Source: Rotaria macrura (lineage: Eukaryota; Rotifera; Eurotatoria; Philodinida; Philodinidae). Taken from it: a stretch of DNA of 64,000 bases. How positions within the stretch are numbered: the stretch's first letter is position 1; every line of letters begins with the position of its first letter. The stretch is from positions 124,001 through 188,000 of the forward strand of contig OENT01000124.1 of NCBI GenBank assembly GCA_900239685.1, in the 5' to 3' direction. Below the pieces are notes generated by a model. The model was not told where the DNA came from, searched no databases, and saw nothing but the letters and a program-made list of their open reading frames with translations. The position numbers were made by a program, and so were the translations under genes. Positions 43,421 through 55,700 of the stretch are shown one piece after another.

Positions 43421-44419
43421 CCCAATAGTCCCTGATGGATTAATCGGGACCATCATGATCAACGATATAAAAGTTATTTTAATCACTTATTTGATTATTT
43501 TCCGATAATCATTACTTAATAAAACTAATTTTTGAAGATAGCATGTTGTGGTAGATTAGAAACCGAGAATTTCAAGATCATGAATGTTTTCTTCACTGTA
43601 CGACTTGATACAATACGCAATAGTAACATATAAACTCACATAACACTACTATAGTTTATCAACTATAAATTTTAATGAAATTTTCTCGGATGTAAAGTTA
43701 TGAGACGCAACCCAATCAAATATAGTATCCGTGCGTGTAAATAATTCATCTTTCCTTATAAAAATAGCAATTTTGATTTATCGGCTCTTGCTAATTTTAC
43801 AATTGAAATAATTTCCCGAAAAGTGTTATCATCGCGATTAATATGTATGCTGTGCTACTAATTTATTCGTAGCAACAGAGGCTTTGGTTATCATTTCATG
43901 GCGACTTGATTCAGTAACATTTGGGCTACTAGAATTGTTCGAAAAACTTGAAGCATCTGAAGAACACAAGAGTTCAAAAGAAAATCGTGCGTGTACGTTT
44001 AAAGTCAAAGTTCTACGGCGTCCCACGTCTCCCAATTACAGACAAGCCATTATTACATACTATATAGTAAGTAGTTTTACACTTGTTCATTTTTCTAACG
44101 TTATAATACGAATGATTGCCAAATTTCCGCCCCGTCAAGGCTTCGATAATAAGCTTGTATTTTTGAGTATTTCGTGTGTTTGACTGTGACATTTGCTGTG
44201 TCTTTTATGAGGTTCTTGGGCACAGTAGTACACGTTGACTTTGGTTGTTACAATAAAAGTATAATCCAAATTTAAAACGATTGTCTGTCACTGTTGTTGA
44301 ATAAAAGCATATATGATTTTACGTCGATTTCGTTGATACGGTCTTTTATTAATAGCATCCAGCTCAAAAAAACAGTTGAAGATTTTTCAACAACAGGTTG
44401 TATTTATCATATGGCTGTT
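43421..44419. other. Spacer with possible coding remnants
   Basis: A 65-residue minus-strand frame at 43838-44035 (RFSFELLCSSDASSFSNNSS, ending VAQHTY) and a 99-residue plus-strand frame at 43884-44183 overlap. Neither shows a recognisable motif. No other feature was supported. Confidence 0.35.
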
Positions 44420-44768
44420 CCCAGGTGAATGAATTTGATACCGAATCCGATCGGATCCTACGATCCGATGAAATCTTATGGGAATCCGGGTTGTGGAAAC
44501 AGTAATGGATCCGACGGAAGAAACCTATTTTCTTATTTGTGTACGAATTAGCATTTAATCCCAATAGTGGAGGCCTGTTTTATCATATGATGAAATCCAA
44601 TCGGATTCCAATAGTAGGATTCGATAAAATCCAATACTAGGGATCCGAATCTCGGATCAAAACCAGGAATCCGATGGGATTTCGTCGGATTAGAGAAACT
44701 CCTATAGAAACATGATCGGATCCGACAGGCATCCGATCGGATCCAATGGTCGGAATGATTCTCCTGGG
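44420..44768. mobile_element. CCCAGG-ended MITE-like element, copy 3
   Basis: The left end is CCCAGGTGAATGAAT and the right end, in reverse complement, is CCCAGGAGAATCATT; TT flanks both sides. The interior is a dense array of GGATCCGA, ATCCGATCGGAT and GGAATCC words on both strands, so the 349-bp element can fold on itself many ways. It is non-coding; the minus-strand frames here are chance products of the repeats. Confidence 0.75.
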
Positions 44769-45842
44769 TTCTTTCCAATAGCCCTTACATCATCATAATA
44801 TTTGCGGTCCACATAGCACCTTCAACAGTTTGTGAGTGTTTCTACGGCACGCATAAGTTGGTATTAGACTCAAGATAATTAACAAATAACACAGCTAGAG
44901 TGAATTCATACCTACCATGAATTTGGTTGGCAATAGTGCGGAATGAATGAAAGAAATCTTACACTACATTCTGTTGTCGTAATTTTAATAATTGTTGCCA
45001 AAGATGTTCTTGAAAATCTACTAGGTGGAAGTGAGATTTTATTTTTTCCTTGACTTCAATCCGCAATGAAGTTGTTTGATTCTTTAAATGTTAAATCTGT
45101 GAACTATTGTAACGCAATACCAATAACTAATGCACTTATAGTAAGGGAAATTTTTCCATCGTCGTGAACTACAATCGGTTGTTTATAAATTTTTCTAATG
45201 GGTCTCAACAAAGTGGCAGTATAGTCTTCATTTGTGCCATCGCACTCTTTCGGTTTAACATAGATCTAATTGATCAAAGGTGATCATAGATGAGTTCATG
45301 TATCACATGTTGCTGTAGCATAGACGAGTTTATCGATACAGACAATCGTGAAGAAGTTAATGTCTGTTGTTTATGAGTTTGCTTCTGCTCTTCTTTCATT
45401 TCTTGGATAATAATCGTTTTCAAGTGAATCAATCGTTCCAAAAAAGTTTCGAGATTCACAACTTCAGCCGGCACATAGTTTTAACTATTCGTTCCTATAA
45501 AATGTTAACAGCCACAAAGATTGTGTTGATTCTTACCGTTGTCAAACACACATATAAAAGAAACTAAATGAATCGTGTAAATATAAGAAAACTGCTCTCT
45601 TGTGTTTCTCATTTTTTCTAAAGTGCGCCTTCATTAGCCAACACTGGAACACTTATAGAGAAACACATAAAAATGAGATTCTTTCTATTGGAGACGTAAC
45701 CTAACAAACTGAGAAATAACTTTAGGATTTATATCATTCCAGATATGTTCTATCTAGTGTTAGCCAACAACTGCGAGTCTATGTAACCTTCCATAAAAAT
45801 ACCCTGTCAAAATGATAACAAAATAATTTTCGAAAATGCCTT

Positions 45843-46271
45843 CCCAGGTCCGAGACGTACGGCGGGAACCGGCCGGATCCCGTGTTATTCCCACGAATTC
45901 CGGAAGCGGGTTTCCGAAATCGGTCCCGGCTTAATCCCCGGCGATTGCGGGCACCGGAGCGTATCCACGGATACGGTTCCCGTTTCCTATACCGGATCCG
46001 CCATCGGAAAACACCGTTTCCAACCCCAGACCACATACGGTCCAGATCCGATCGTTTCCGGACCGGATACCGATAACGGAAAAACCAATTTTCCCATCCG
46101 GAGAGAACATGGCTCAGATCTGATCATTTCCGCTAAGCTCACGGAAACTCATCTGGCCGTTTCCCAAACAGAGCTAAATACTCAGAATTACTAAGTAAAG
46201 TCTCCGAACTTTGAATCCAGCTTTTACTTCTTTTTTAAACAAGCCTAAAACACACCAGAACATACCCTGGG
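45843..46271. mobile_element. CCCAGG-ended element with CCGG-rich core, copy 4
   Basis: The ends are TTCCCAGGTCCG on the left and CCTGGGAA on the right. The interior to about 46150 is a sharp GC-rich island in an AT-rich region, made of CCGGAT, CGGTTTCC, GGAACCGG and similar palindromic words. Open frames on both strands (GVGNGVFRWRIRYRKREPYP and others) arise from the repeat and are not genes. It has the same outer hexamer as the copies at 32232, 33792 and 44420. Confidence 0.65.
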
Positions 46272-46849
46272 AACAAATAAAATTCTAGTGAAACATGATA
46301 CATTTCTCTCCAAACTCGCTTGTGTCACAAAAATAGGAATTTTCAGTCCGAAGGCCTAAAAATCAGATTTTTAGAATTTGACAAACCGAAAACGATATGT
46401 GTAAGAACACCACACATGTTAAACACCAGCGTTTTGAGACTTTCCTGAGTCTTCAATCAAGGTAAGTGACGCTTCTGAAGTCTCTGAAGGACCTTTCATT
46501 TCAAATTTTTATCAAAAAATTTCCAATACAAATTAATGGTCTGAAACCAATAAAAAAATGAAGTAACAATTCTCAAATTTTCAAGCGACCCCATCAAAAT
46601 ACGGTGAACTATCCCGGTGATGGACATCATCCTTACATTAAAGGAATTAGAAAAAAAATCCCAAAAAAGACCTTTAAAGGTATTTTTTTTATAAATCGAT
46701 GATTTGGAGATCAAGGAACGATATAAATGAGAATTTAATATGCGATGTAATTGTTTTTGAAGGGGAGGCCTGATTTCCAAAGCAGAAATAATTTAATCGG
46801 AGTACGGTGGTTTCCGACTCTTTTCCGATGCTTCTGTACCGGATTATTG

Positions 46850-47124
46850 TATTTTACGGTTAGATCCTGGCGGAACTTGCCATAGTTCCGGTTGGTTCCT
46901 GGCTGATCCGTGGTATTTCCTTGAAATTTCCGGTTTTCGGAAGTCTCCGGAATATCCAGGTTCCGGGTACGGATAAATCCGGCCGGAATACTGCATCCAT
47001 GTTCCGGTGGGTTTTCCAGCCGGAAACGGCCGAAAGTACACCGGAACCGGCAGTAAGTAGCCGGAAAATATCCCGTTTCCTGCGGGCTCCGGCCGGATCC
47101 GGTCTCCAGAACGAGCGACCTGGG
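46850..47124. mobile_element. CCGG-rich element inserted in a transposase gene
   Basis: The right border is CGAGCGACCTGGG, ending at 47124, where a Tc1/mariner transposase frame stops abruptly after IEDLWSILKRM. The interior is GC-rich and built from CCGGAA, GGCCGG and TTCCGG words like copy 4. The left border is not clear, and I place it only roughly at 46850. No CCCAGG is visible on the left, so that end may be lost. Confidence 0.55.
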
Positions 47125-48165
47125 CACCATCCGTTTTAAAATACTCCATAAATCTTCAATTGGTCGTACTTGTGGTACATTTGGGGGATTATTTTCTTTT
47201 GGTACAAAACATATGGAATTTGCTTCTGAACTGCGTAAAACTTCCGATGTATAATGTTCCTTTGCTACATCAGGCCAGACTATGAATTTTGTTCGTGAAT
47301 GATTCATTTTTACAAATGGAATTAATCGACTTCGGATACATTCTTTTAAATACACATCACCGGTTACAGCATTGTTACTTTTCTGAATAAATGACCTTGA
47401 GCATCATTCAGCAGACACCGCCAACCATACTAAAAGCTTTTGTTCAAATTTTTGATATTGTTTGTGCTTGATATTTGCTGGTGTAGTAAAATGGTCACTT
47501 GTTTAATAGAAGAAGTTTCCAGGTATATCAGCACCCCTTAGAGTAAAATATTTCTCATCATCCATAATTATGAAACAATCGCTTGATATACGACGATATA
47601 AAAATCCACAATGGTTTTTTGCACGTTGCTTTTGGTCTTTTTTTTATATTTCAGTGCTTTTACTCGTTTTCTTGAACGAACATCTGTTCGTTGCTTTAAG
47701 TTTCTACCGATGGTTGTATGATCAACATTATAACGCCTTGATAATATCCGATGACTAATACCACTGGTATTATTCAATGTTAAGGCTATACATTTCATTT
47801 GCTTGTTACTTAATTTCCGTGGACGGCCAGGTCTAGGTAAATCGTTTCTTGTTTTAAATTCGATATATCGTTGGATTATTCGACATATAGTTGAATAACA
47901 AAAACCTTCTTTTCTAAAAGACTTCCATGTCGTTTTTAAATTGCCACCAGCAGTGTCAGTATAAAAGTCGCAACACGTATTCTTAACGCTTATCGTTCCT
48001 TCTTCATTTCAACCAAAAACACGTGATACAAATGAGATTATATCAATACATGTACTACTAACTATGCTCTTTCTAGTGAAAGAAGAATGAACGATCTAGG
48101 ACATTCCCATGTGATACAGGAAGAAAAAAAATTAATGCAAAACTTTTGCACCACCCGTTATGTGA
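47125..48165 (-). mobile_element. Tc1/mariner (IS630)-type DNA transposon, decayed and interrupted
   Basis: On the minus strand, the paired helix-turn-helix region carries EGFCYSTICRIIQRYIEF, then RPGRPRKLSNKQMK, then HRILSRRYNVDHTTIGRNL (about 47930-47690). The DDE core follows: FIMDDEKYFTL (first aspartate, about 47570), FIVWPDVAKEHY (about 47275), then NNPPNVPQVRPIEDLWSIL with the catalytic E (about 47155). Frame changes and stops show it is dead. The C-terminal end is displaced or lost because a CCGG-rich element is inserted at 47124. The likely 5' TIR is the inward-reading GGTGGTGCAAAAGTTTTGCA, at about 48136-48162. Confidence 0.82.
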
Positions 48166-49104
48166 ATAAAATCATTTGATAGCGATGTAACTTCGCATAA
48201 TTGAAACACGTCTACCTTAGGGCAATGAACTTCCAAACAGCTAATTTCTATATTTTATGTTTGTTAAATTAATCTAGATACCCTGAAAAAAATCAGCGTC
48301 AGAGCTATAGTTCAGAGCAGTGATCACTAGGTTACTAGCGTTATAGCAACGTGACACAAAAAAGGACATCAACTTCTACTTAATGCGTTTCACTTTAAAA
48401 AACCTTCTAATTAATACAACATTTTTGAAAACTACACACTACATTCTGTACAGGCATGATCCGATCGGGGGTGTGACATCACCCCCCCCCCATTCCTGAG
48501 TCATGAAAAGTTTTCGTTTTTTCTCTGAAGGGCCGAAAATTGTTCTTGCGTTCTATTCTAAATTTTTTTAAAACCCTGTCAAAATAATGTTGCAACCCCC
48601 GTCAAAAAATCCCCCTCCACTTAAGTTAACTGCTTCGGGCCACGCCTGATTCTCTGGAGCACTGTTCAAACTACAAAACTGTTATCCAAAATTTTTTGTG
48701 AGCATGTCTAGATTTTTCTATAAATACGATTTACTTTCCGTTAGTGACATGACTTCGTATGAATATTTAAACGAGAATATGCTGGTATAACTAAATGAAA
48801 AGATCAAAAAAATTAAAAGGATACAAATACTTTCTCGGAATTTCGGGCTTATAAAAAGATAAAAATTTCTTTCGGGGCTTGATAGGATGTCTAGAAGGTC
48901 AATTGTTTAAGGAAAGATTTTGGAGTTCCATCTTTCTGAAAATTTTATGGTAGATCTGGCTCAGGCTTTAGAACCTATCCTGAAATTCTTACATTCTTTC
49001 CGCATATTCTTAGAGGGATATTCACTAATTACTTCTTAATTAATTATTTAGTTAACTTTAACTAATTAGTATCGGAAAGAGAGAACATTTTACATACGTC
49101 GATA
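48166..49104. other. Spacer with a C/G-run palindrome
   Basis: GGGGGTGTGACATCACCCCC at about 48465-48485 is a near-palindrome ending in a longer C-run. The region is otherwise AT-rich and without recognisable genes. Confidence 0.4.
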
Positions 49105-49688
49105 CTAGGGGTGGGAAGTTACCGTTACCGACCCGTTACATTACCAGGTAACGGTAACGGAAAAGTTACCAGTTACCCGGTAACGGAATAACTGTTCCCG
49201 TTACCAGTTACTAGGTAACGGAGTAACGGAAAAAATTATTCTTGCTATAACTTAGCAGCAAAACAAATTTTAGAAAAAACAGCGCAATTCTATAAAGGTT
49301 GACGAAAGTAAATCGGGGACGAGGAATCCGAATCCGCTTTCAGAATTCAAAAATATTGAAGTANNNNNNNNNNNNNNNNNNNNNNNNNNNNNNNNNNNNN
49401 NNNNNNNNNTACTTCAATATTTTTGAATTCTGAAAGCGGATTCGGATTCCTCGTCCCCGATTTACTTTCGTCAACCTTTATAGAATTGCGCTGTTTTTTC
49501 TAAAATTTGTTTTGCTGCTAAGTTATAGCAAGAATAATTTTTTCCGTTACTCCGTTACCAAGTAACTGGTAACGGCCCGTTACCGTTACCTGGTAACTGG
49601 TAACGGGAACAGTTACTCCGTTACCGGGTAACTGGTAACTTTTCCGTTACCGTTACGTTACCAAGTAACGGCAACTTCCCACCCCTAG
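49105..49688. mobile_element. Fold-back element with 6-bp target duplication, spanning an assembly gap
   Basis: The element starts CTAGGGGTGGGAAGTT and ends with its inverse. TCGATA lies directly outside both ends (49099-49104 and 49689-49694), a perfect 6-bp target duplication. Each arm of about 260-280 bp has an outer part of GGTAACGG/GTTACCGG words and an inner unique part that matches the opposite arm base for base up to the N-run (about 49365-49409). The outer repeat parts differ in unit number. The gap sits exactly at the hairpin centre, as expected when assembly fails on a long palindrome. Confidence 0.8.
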
Positions 49689-50328
49689 TCGATACTAAAA
49701 CAACTTATTCAGAAAAACAATCCTTGTAAAAAATGTATGCCAACTGGAAGGGAGGTATGTTTCGTTTTTCCTGATTTTGCCCGTATATAAGTTTTTCATA
49801 GAAAACTTATTATAAATTGCGCTTTAAAAAATTATTGCTTCCCCTACAAACTTAAGCTTGCGCCGCCCATGATCCAATTACACTTATATGTAGAATAATA
49901 AGACCACTTGTGATTTTTCTTAGTTAAAACTCTGACTATTCCGATAAAACATGAAACTACCCCTCATCTATTACCAATAATCCACTGATATTGAAAAACT
50001 TACCGATTAAGTATCACTGACTGATCGAAGTTATTATATAGCGTACACTATATCGAACGGTCTACCGCGCAGTATAATCTTGTTTCGTTTCCGGTTAAGA
50101 TCACACGAGCTGTCTTAACTTCAATGAAGAATTTCGGGATTCGTTTTGGATGAAATGCCACATCCTATGTATTAGTTACTATAGAATACATTCATGCTAA
50201 TTATATTAATCATTCACAAGTAGCAACGATTTCATTTGGTGAATTTGATTGCTGGGATGCACTTTTATGGCAAAGAGACACCCATATGAAATAGTTAGCA
50301 ACATTAACACTAGGAAAAAATAAGGAAC

Positions 50329-51211
50329 CAGAGGTCCAATCAAGCTGCGTTTTTGAAGGCCTGGTCGGCCTGTGGCTTTTTCGTCGGCCTGCCTGACCTG
50401 CTTGGATAGGCCTGTCTATTTTTATTTCATACCAATAACATTGCCAGAGGTGTCGTGAGCAACCAAAGATTGGTGATGAAAGTAACATGTAATATGCTAC
50501 TTTCCAAAAATTTTGTGAAGAAGTAGCTAGTATTGCCAGTTCTTCTGGATTTTGACAGTTTTTCGAGATTTTTTCAGAATTTCTGGGAACTCTCGGTGAT
50601 TTTTTGTGTTAATTCCGGATTTCTTCAAGATTTTCTCTCGACTTTTCTGAATTTTTTTTGCAATTTTGTTCTGAATTTCTTAGGATTTTTTGGAAGTTTT
50701 TGGGATTTTTTTAAAGATTTTTTGGAGCTTTTTTAAGGTTTTTTAAAGACTTCCGAGTTTTACAGAATATTGAGATTTGAATTCTGGATTTTCGAGTTTG
50801 ACATCTGACAGCACTGAGGGTAACTTATAAAATCATGTTTTAGGTAGTATAAATTTCATTTTGTGAAATAGAATGAAAGACAATTTTTTGAATATTTCTG
50901 AGAGAGTCACACACACACACTGTCCTGGCCGTTACGATGATAGAATAGAAACACGTATTTTATTTTACTAGTGAACGATATGGGAAATCATTAATAGAGA
51001 TGGCAGATTAATATCAGCCATTTCTCGAAGCAACAGTTAAATTCTAACGTTAAGGTTAAAAAATTTCTATCGAAAAGAAAAGAATATGTGTAAAGTATAA
51101 AGACAGGTCAAGCGGCCTGCCTGGCCTGTCACAAGCAGTCCAGGCCTAAAAAACGTGGCCTATGTCTGTCACAGCTAGACAGGTAGACCTAGTGGCCTGG
51201 TTGGACCTCTG
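50329..51211. mobile_element. hAT-like non-autonomous element with 8-bp target duplication
   Basis: The terminal inverted repeats are CAGAGGTCCAATCA on the left and, in reverse complement, CAGAGGTCCAACCA on the right. TAAGGAAC and TAAGGAAG flank them, an 8-bp target duplication with one mismatch. CAGRG-type ends plus 8-bp duplications are diagnostic of hAT elements. Both subterminal regions are arrays of GGCCTG/CAGGCC words. The middle (about 50530-50750) is a T-rich GATTTTTT repeat, followed by AT-rich sequence and a short CACACA run. There is no transposase, so it would depend on an autonomous hAT. Confidence 0.82.
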
Positions 51212-52743
51212 TAAGGAAGACTCCCTATACCAATGATTTAGCCCCAATGAATTTCTTTCGTCGTCTTCTGGAAGAAAACAACTTAAAGCATATGGCATGG
51301 AAATATTCAAAGAGATCGAGGCGATTGAGAAAATCTTATATTTATTTTATGTTAGTTAGATGTACGCAATATAATTCATTCACGAAAGTCAGCTCACGTA
51401 TCATATGCATCTAATAGAAAATCTAAATAAAAAGTCGAAGTCATTACTAGAATCTGTTCATTGAGCTACAATATAGTAACAGTGATATTTTGCACTAATG
51501 AAAGTTGATTTACCAACCCGGTTAATTTATCTTATATTTCTCATGATAAGTGAGTTTCAGTAAATGAAAAATGCATTCCATTTTGTAATCACAAAAATTT
51601 TATTTGACTAGTATCAGAGAATGAAATTATTTACTTCAATACAATTCATCCCATTTATAACTGCATTCCGCCAAACGGTTGAGGGCTATTTTCGTTTTGA
51701 ATTTTGCTGCCAGACAAACAAATTTAGTAAAATCATCAATGTGCGAATACAAATGGCACTGGCACCACTTTACAGCGTTAATCATATAATAAGGGATTAT
51801 GTTAGGAATAATTTCAGTGATCGAAACGACTGAAAAATCCCAATTCATTTCATACAATAAGCATAGTTGTAGGATTATCTTCTGGGAGAGATACGGACAT
51901 CATAGCGTACTCTTATGATGCAAAACAATCTGTTCATATTTTACATTTAAAGAAACGATGAACTGATGACCTTATTATATTCCGAGACTTTACATAAGCA
52001 TGGATGTGCATGAATTCTAGTTTGGAAAAGAAAAGTCTTTTGTGATTAATAATCTTTTAGATGAAAAATCGTTCGTCTTTGATTGAAACATTTTCAATGT
52101 ATTACTTTCTTTTCGCAATCACAAATTGGAGTTTCGTAAGTATTTGATAGCATCTATCTGAGCCACTTTATACTTCGAAGTATTCGAATTATTTTCTATC
52201 TTGAGGATTTTCAAGATAGATGAGAAAAATTTGTATTCGTTTAATCCTTCCCAACGATCATTTCTTTCGCGGCAGGATTCTTTTGTCAAATTTTATTTAA
52301 AATCAACATTAATGCATCAGTATTAGATATCTCAATCTTTCGGTCAGCAGGAATTTTATAGGATTAGGAGAAATGCGTTTCCAGGTGGTTTCGTCGTATT
52401 AAGACGAACGTTAGACATATTTTACAGTACGAAATGCATCAGGATTTATTTTCCATCGTTTCTAAAAAACAAATATGAACGTCGAAAGAGTATGTTATCT
52501 AAAATTTTCCTAAGGCACATAACTGATACTAAGATTTTCACTATGTGTTTACTTTTAAGGTTTTGAAATAAAACCATAGTTTTAACCGACACGATGCACA
52601 AAGTCGATACCTATGATTAATCATGCCAAATATGTACCAAGTCTCATCGAAAAATAAGTTTTCGTTTTTTAATTCTATTCTTGTTTATTTTTCATTTTCA
52701 GATAAAGAAAAATTTACATATGAAAAGAAGAAAGCATAAAAAA
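51212..52743. other. Spacer downstream of the hnRNP L-like gene
   Basis: No recognisable gene or repeat end was found. Overlapping 70-codon frames on opposite strands at 51621-51857 lack motifs. The hnRNP L 3' UTR probably occupies the upper end. Confidence 0.4.
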
Positions 52744-55700
52744 TTATGTTGACGAACCACTATGGCGACGTCGACGATGTTCACCAGAACTTCCATTTCG
52801 ATTATCATCATCAGGCGATTTTTGACGATGATGTCGGCGACCGCTTTCGATTGTTACTGTAGCTAAACTTGTATCCATTTCTTCTCCAAGATGTGCATCT
52901 TCATCAGTTATTGGTGTTGCGGAAAATGTTAATTTGAAAAAGAAAGGCCAATTCGATGCTGAAAAAAATCAAAATAAATTTAGAATACGTATTTTTTTCC
53001 TATTTTCTTCTCATCGAAGACAAGAACTCACATTGATGTGGTATTGGATAGTTATTTGCCAATATCAAACACTCGCAAGCATCGGTAATAGTTCGAAATT
53101 CAGCTAGACCTGTAACACCTTTTGGCTGATTATTTCCGCGACGATTACGTTCGTCTATGTATGATTAAAAAAAAAATCAATGGGAAACAATTCATTACTA
53201 CAAAAATCCAAAACTCCTACGATGCGATTCCTTTCTCGGTGGAAAATTCTTCACTTTAACCGGTCGTTTTGCACCAAGATCTTCAAAAAATCGCACGATA
53301 TCAACTTCCAACATGTTCGGCGGTGTATTAAAATAGTATAAAACATGCGATGGTGCAACAGGACGATTTTTTACTGCTTGATCACTTGTTAAATATCTAT
53401 TATTACGATTAGTATCGAACTCCATATAAGATGGTTCACCGTTTTCTAATGGAAATGGACGATTCATTGGTTGAATTTCTAATTGACGTGAAGGGCTTCA
53501 TCGAATAAAATGTGAAACAGATTTATTTGATTTTATCACAGCACATAGCTCAACTTACACAATAATAAACGTTTGGCCAAAAATGAATGTTGAATTGAGA
53601 CTTTTTAAATGCTGCCGAAGATTTTCACAATGATTCATTTGTATCATGGCACCACCTTCTTTCGATTTTAAGAATTTAACCTAAGACAAAACAAATCAAT
53701 TCAAATACTTTAATTCATGAATAGTTAGTCTGAAATTCGATTGACAGTAATTATTGATCGACAAATATTAAATTTTGGTCTGCTGTAGGTCTCTAGAAGT
53801 GCTATTAACTGAGTTTTTCCGCGTGGACCAAGCTGAAGTGTCATAGTTTCCATCAATTTCCTTTTTTTTAACACGAGTCGAATAATCATCCCAAATATAT
53901 GAAATACTACTTTTCGTCTTTGTTTTTATTCGGTGGTCAATTTATAGTACAAATGTTTTTTACGACTAGATTCAGTCTAAATTGAAATTTTTCGAAAAAA
54001 GAACTGGATCATACATTCTAATTGTGACTGATATATTCTAACATCCTCTCTTTTTGCCTTTCAGTGAAAAAACACTTTCTTTTGACTGATAAATGAACTA
54101 TTTTGTATTCATATATCTGTTCAAGTTTAAGTAAAAAAAAGATTATGAAATATAAACGAGCATAGAAAGCATGCAATAATTTTTCAATGAAAAAGATTAT
54201 CAGTTACATCGTACTACAGATCTAAACGTAATAGACATCTGCTCGACAGTTTTCTTTGATTACATACACGTGAAACGTTGCCATAGAGACAGAGTAAATT
54301 AAATAGTCTTTCGCAGTTCCAACTTGGCGATGAAAGACCTTCAACATTGAATACATAACAATCTGACTTTGTCGTTGAAGGTGACAGTGGTGGTGGAGAT
54401 GCGTCTCGAAAACGATTAGAACCAACTTGGTACGAAAGTAAACGTTGTTGATGATCAATGGAATCCAATTGTTGAGCAATAAAATGTGGATTATTATTAA
54501 ATAATTGTGGTTGATGAAAATTTCCTGTATTGTCACGTGATGATGGCCGATCATGTGCTGGTGCAAACGATGGCGTTCGCTGATTTAAAAATCGATCTAA
54601 GTCAGTTTGCAATACTGATGGAAATCTAGTATTTGACTAAGATAAGAAAAATGATGAGAATAAAGTTCAAAATCATGTTCCATCATACCGGAAACGGTTC
54701 ATTGCCAAGCACAGGGGGTTCTAGAAAACACAACTTAATACAAATTAAACTAGCAAAGTATACATCTCTATTATACCGAAACGATCAACTCGTGGTGGAG
54801 ACGATAATAAAGTTTTACGGCGAGTATATCCTACAAAAGATGAATCACATGTATGCTCGATATTGACTTTGTTTTTCGTTCAAGATGAATATCAAAGAAA
54901 GGCAGATAACATCATTATTCAAGTTAGAAAAATATCTATGCATTGCAAATCTGTTGTTAAACCACGATGATTGCAATCTAAATAAAATAGAGATGAATAT
55001 TATAGATAAATATATAAAAATTAATAATCATAATATACATATATGTTATAGTTCAACTTCTTATCTAGCTCGAAATTAAACTGTGAGAAAAAAGCAATTT
55101 CATCGAATGTTGATTGTTATAAATCTAATTATTAAACAACACGAGAAGCAATGAAATTATGAATATTGTTTGAAAGTTTTTGTACAGAGAAAATCTTGGA
55201 GAAAAGAAAACAAATAGTTTTCATTCAATAGAATCCATTAATTAGGAATTTACATACAACAGATTTCGATTAACCAATAATTTTTATACTTGATGAGATG
55301 ATTAAAATTGTTTATTATGAGAATAAATAGAGATATTTTTATTATTATTTTATGAGAATAAGTTTTTAAACAAATACGGATATTATTTATTTATTTTAAA
55401 TTGCTTTTCAAATCAAACTATGTGATGAGAGCTAAGATTTATAAATTAGAATAAATAAAGTTTTTACAATTTATCTACTTTCATACAAATGATGGTCTCA
55501 GTGTATGTACAAGTTCTGAATTTAGTCTTCGTCTAGTTTCAACGGTTCATTCACTTATCATTAGACGAACAATACAGATTGTGCATTGACACAAGAAAAT
55601 TTCCCACCCATTAGCATTATGTTAAATGCTCGCTCGCTGAAAATAGAAAGTATTATGATATCATCCAACGAGGAACTTATGTATCAACAGTTTCTTGCTT

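Noticed and set aside
43838-44183. Overlapping frames on opposite strands, considered as a hAT or zinc-finger remnant
   Set aside because: No conserved cysteine pattern or catalytic motif could be seen.
45779-46076. Arg/Pro-rich frames on both strands
   Set aside because: They come from the CCGG-rich palindromic array and have no protein features.
46844-47149. Gly/Pro-rich frames on both strands
   Set aside because: They lie in the CCGG-rich insert in the mariner remnant and are repeat-derived.
48460-48500. C-run and G-run considered as CRISPR or origin-like signal
   Set aside because: A single near-palindrome with no spacer-repeat array in eukaryotic DNA.
49105-49688. Possibility that the palindrome is only an assembly mirror artefact
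   Set aside because: The perfect TCGATA flanks and unequal outer repeat numbers favour a real insertion, although the central gap remains unresolved.
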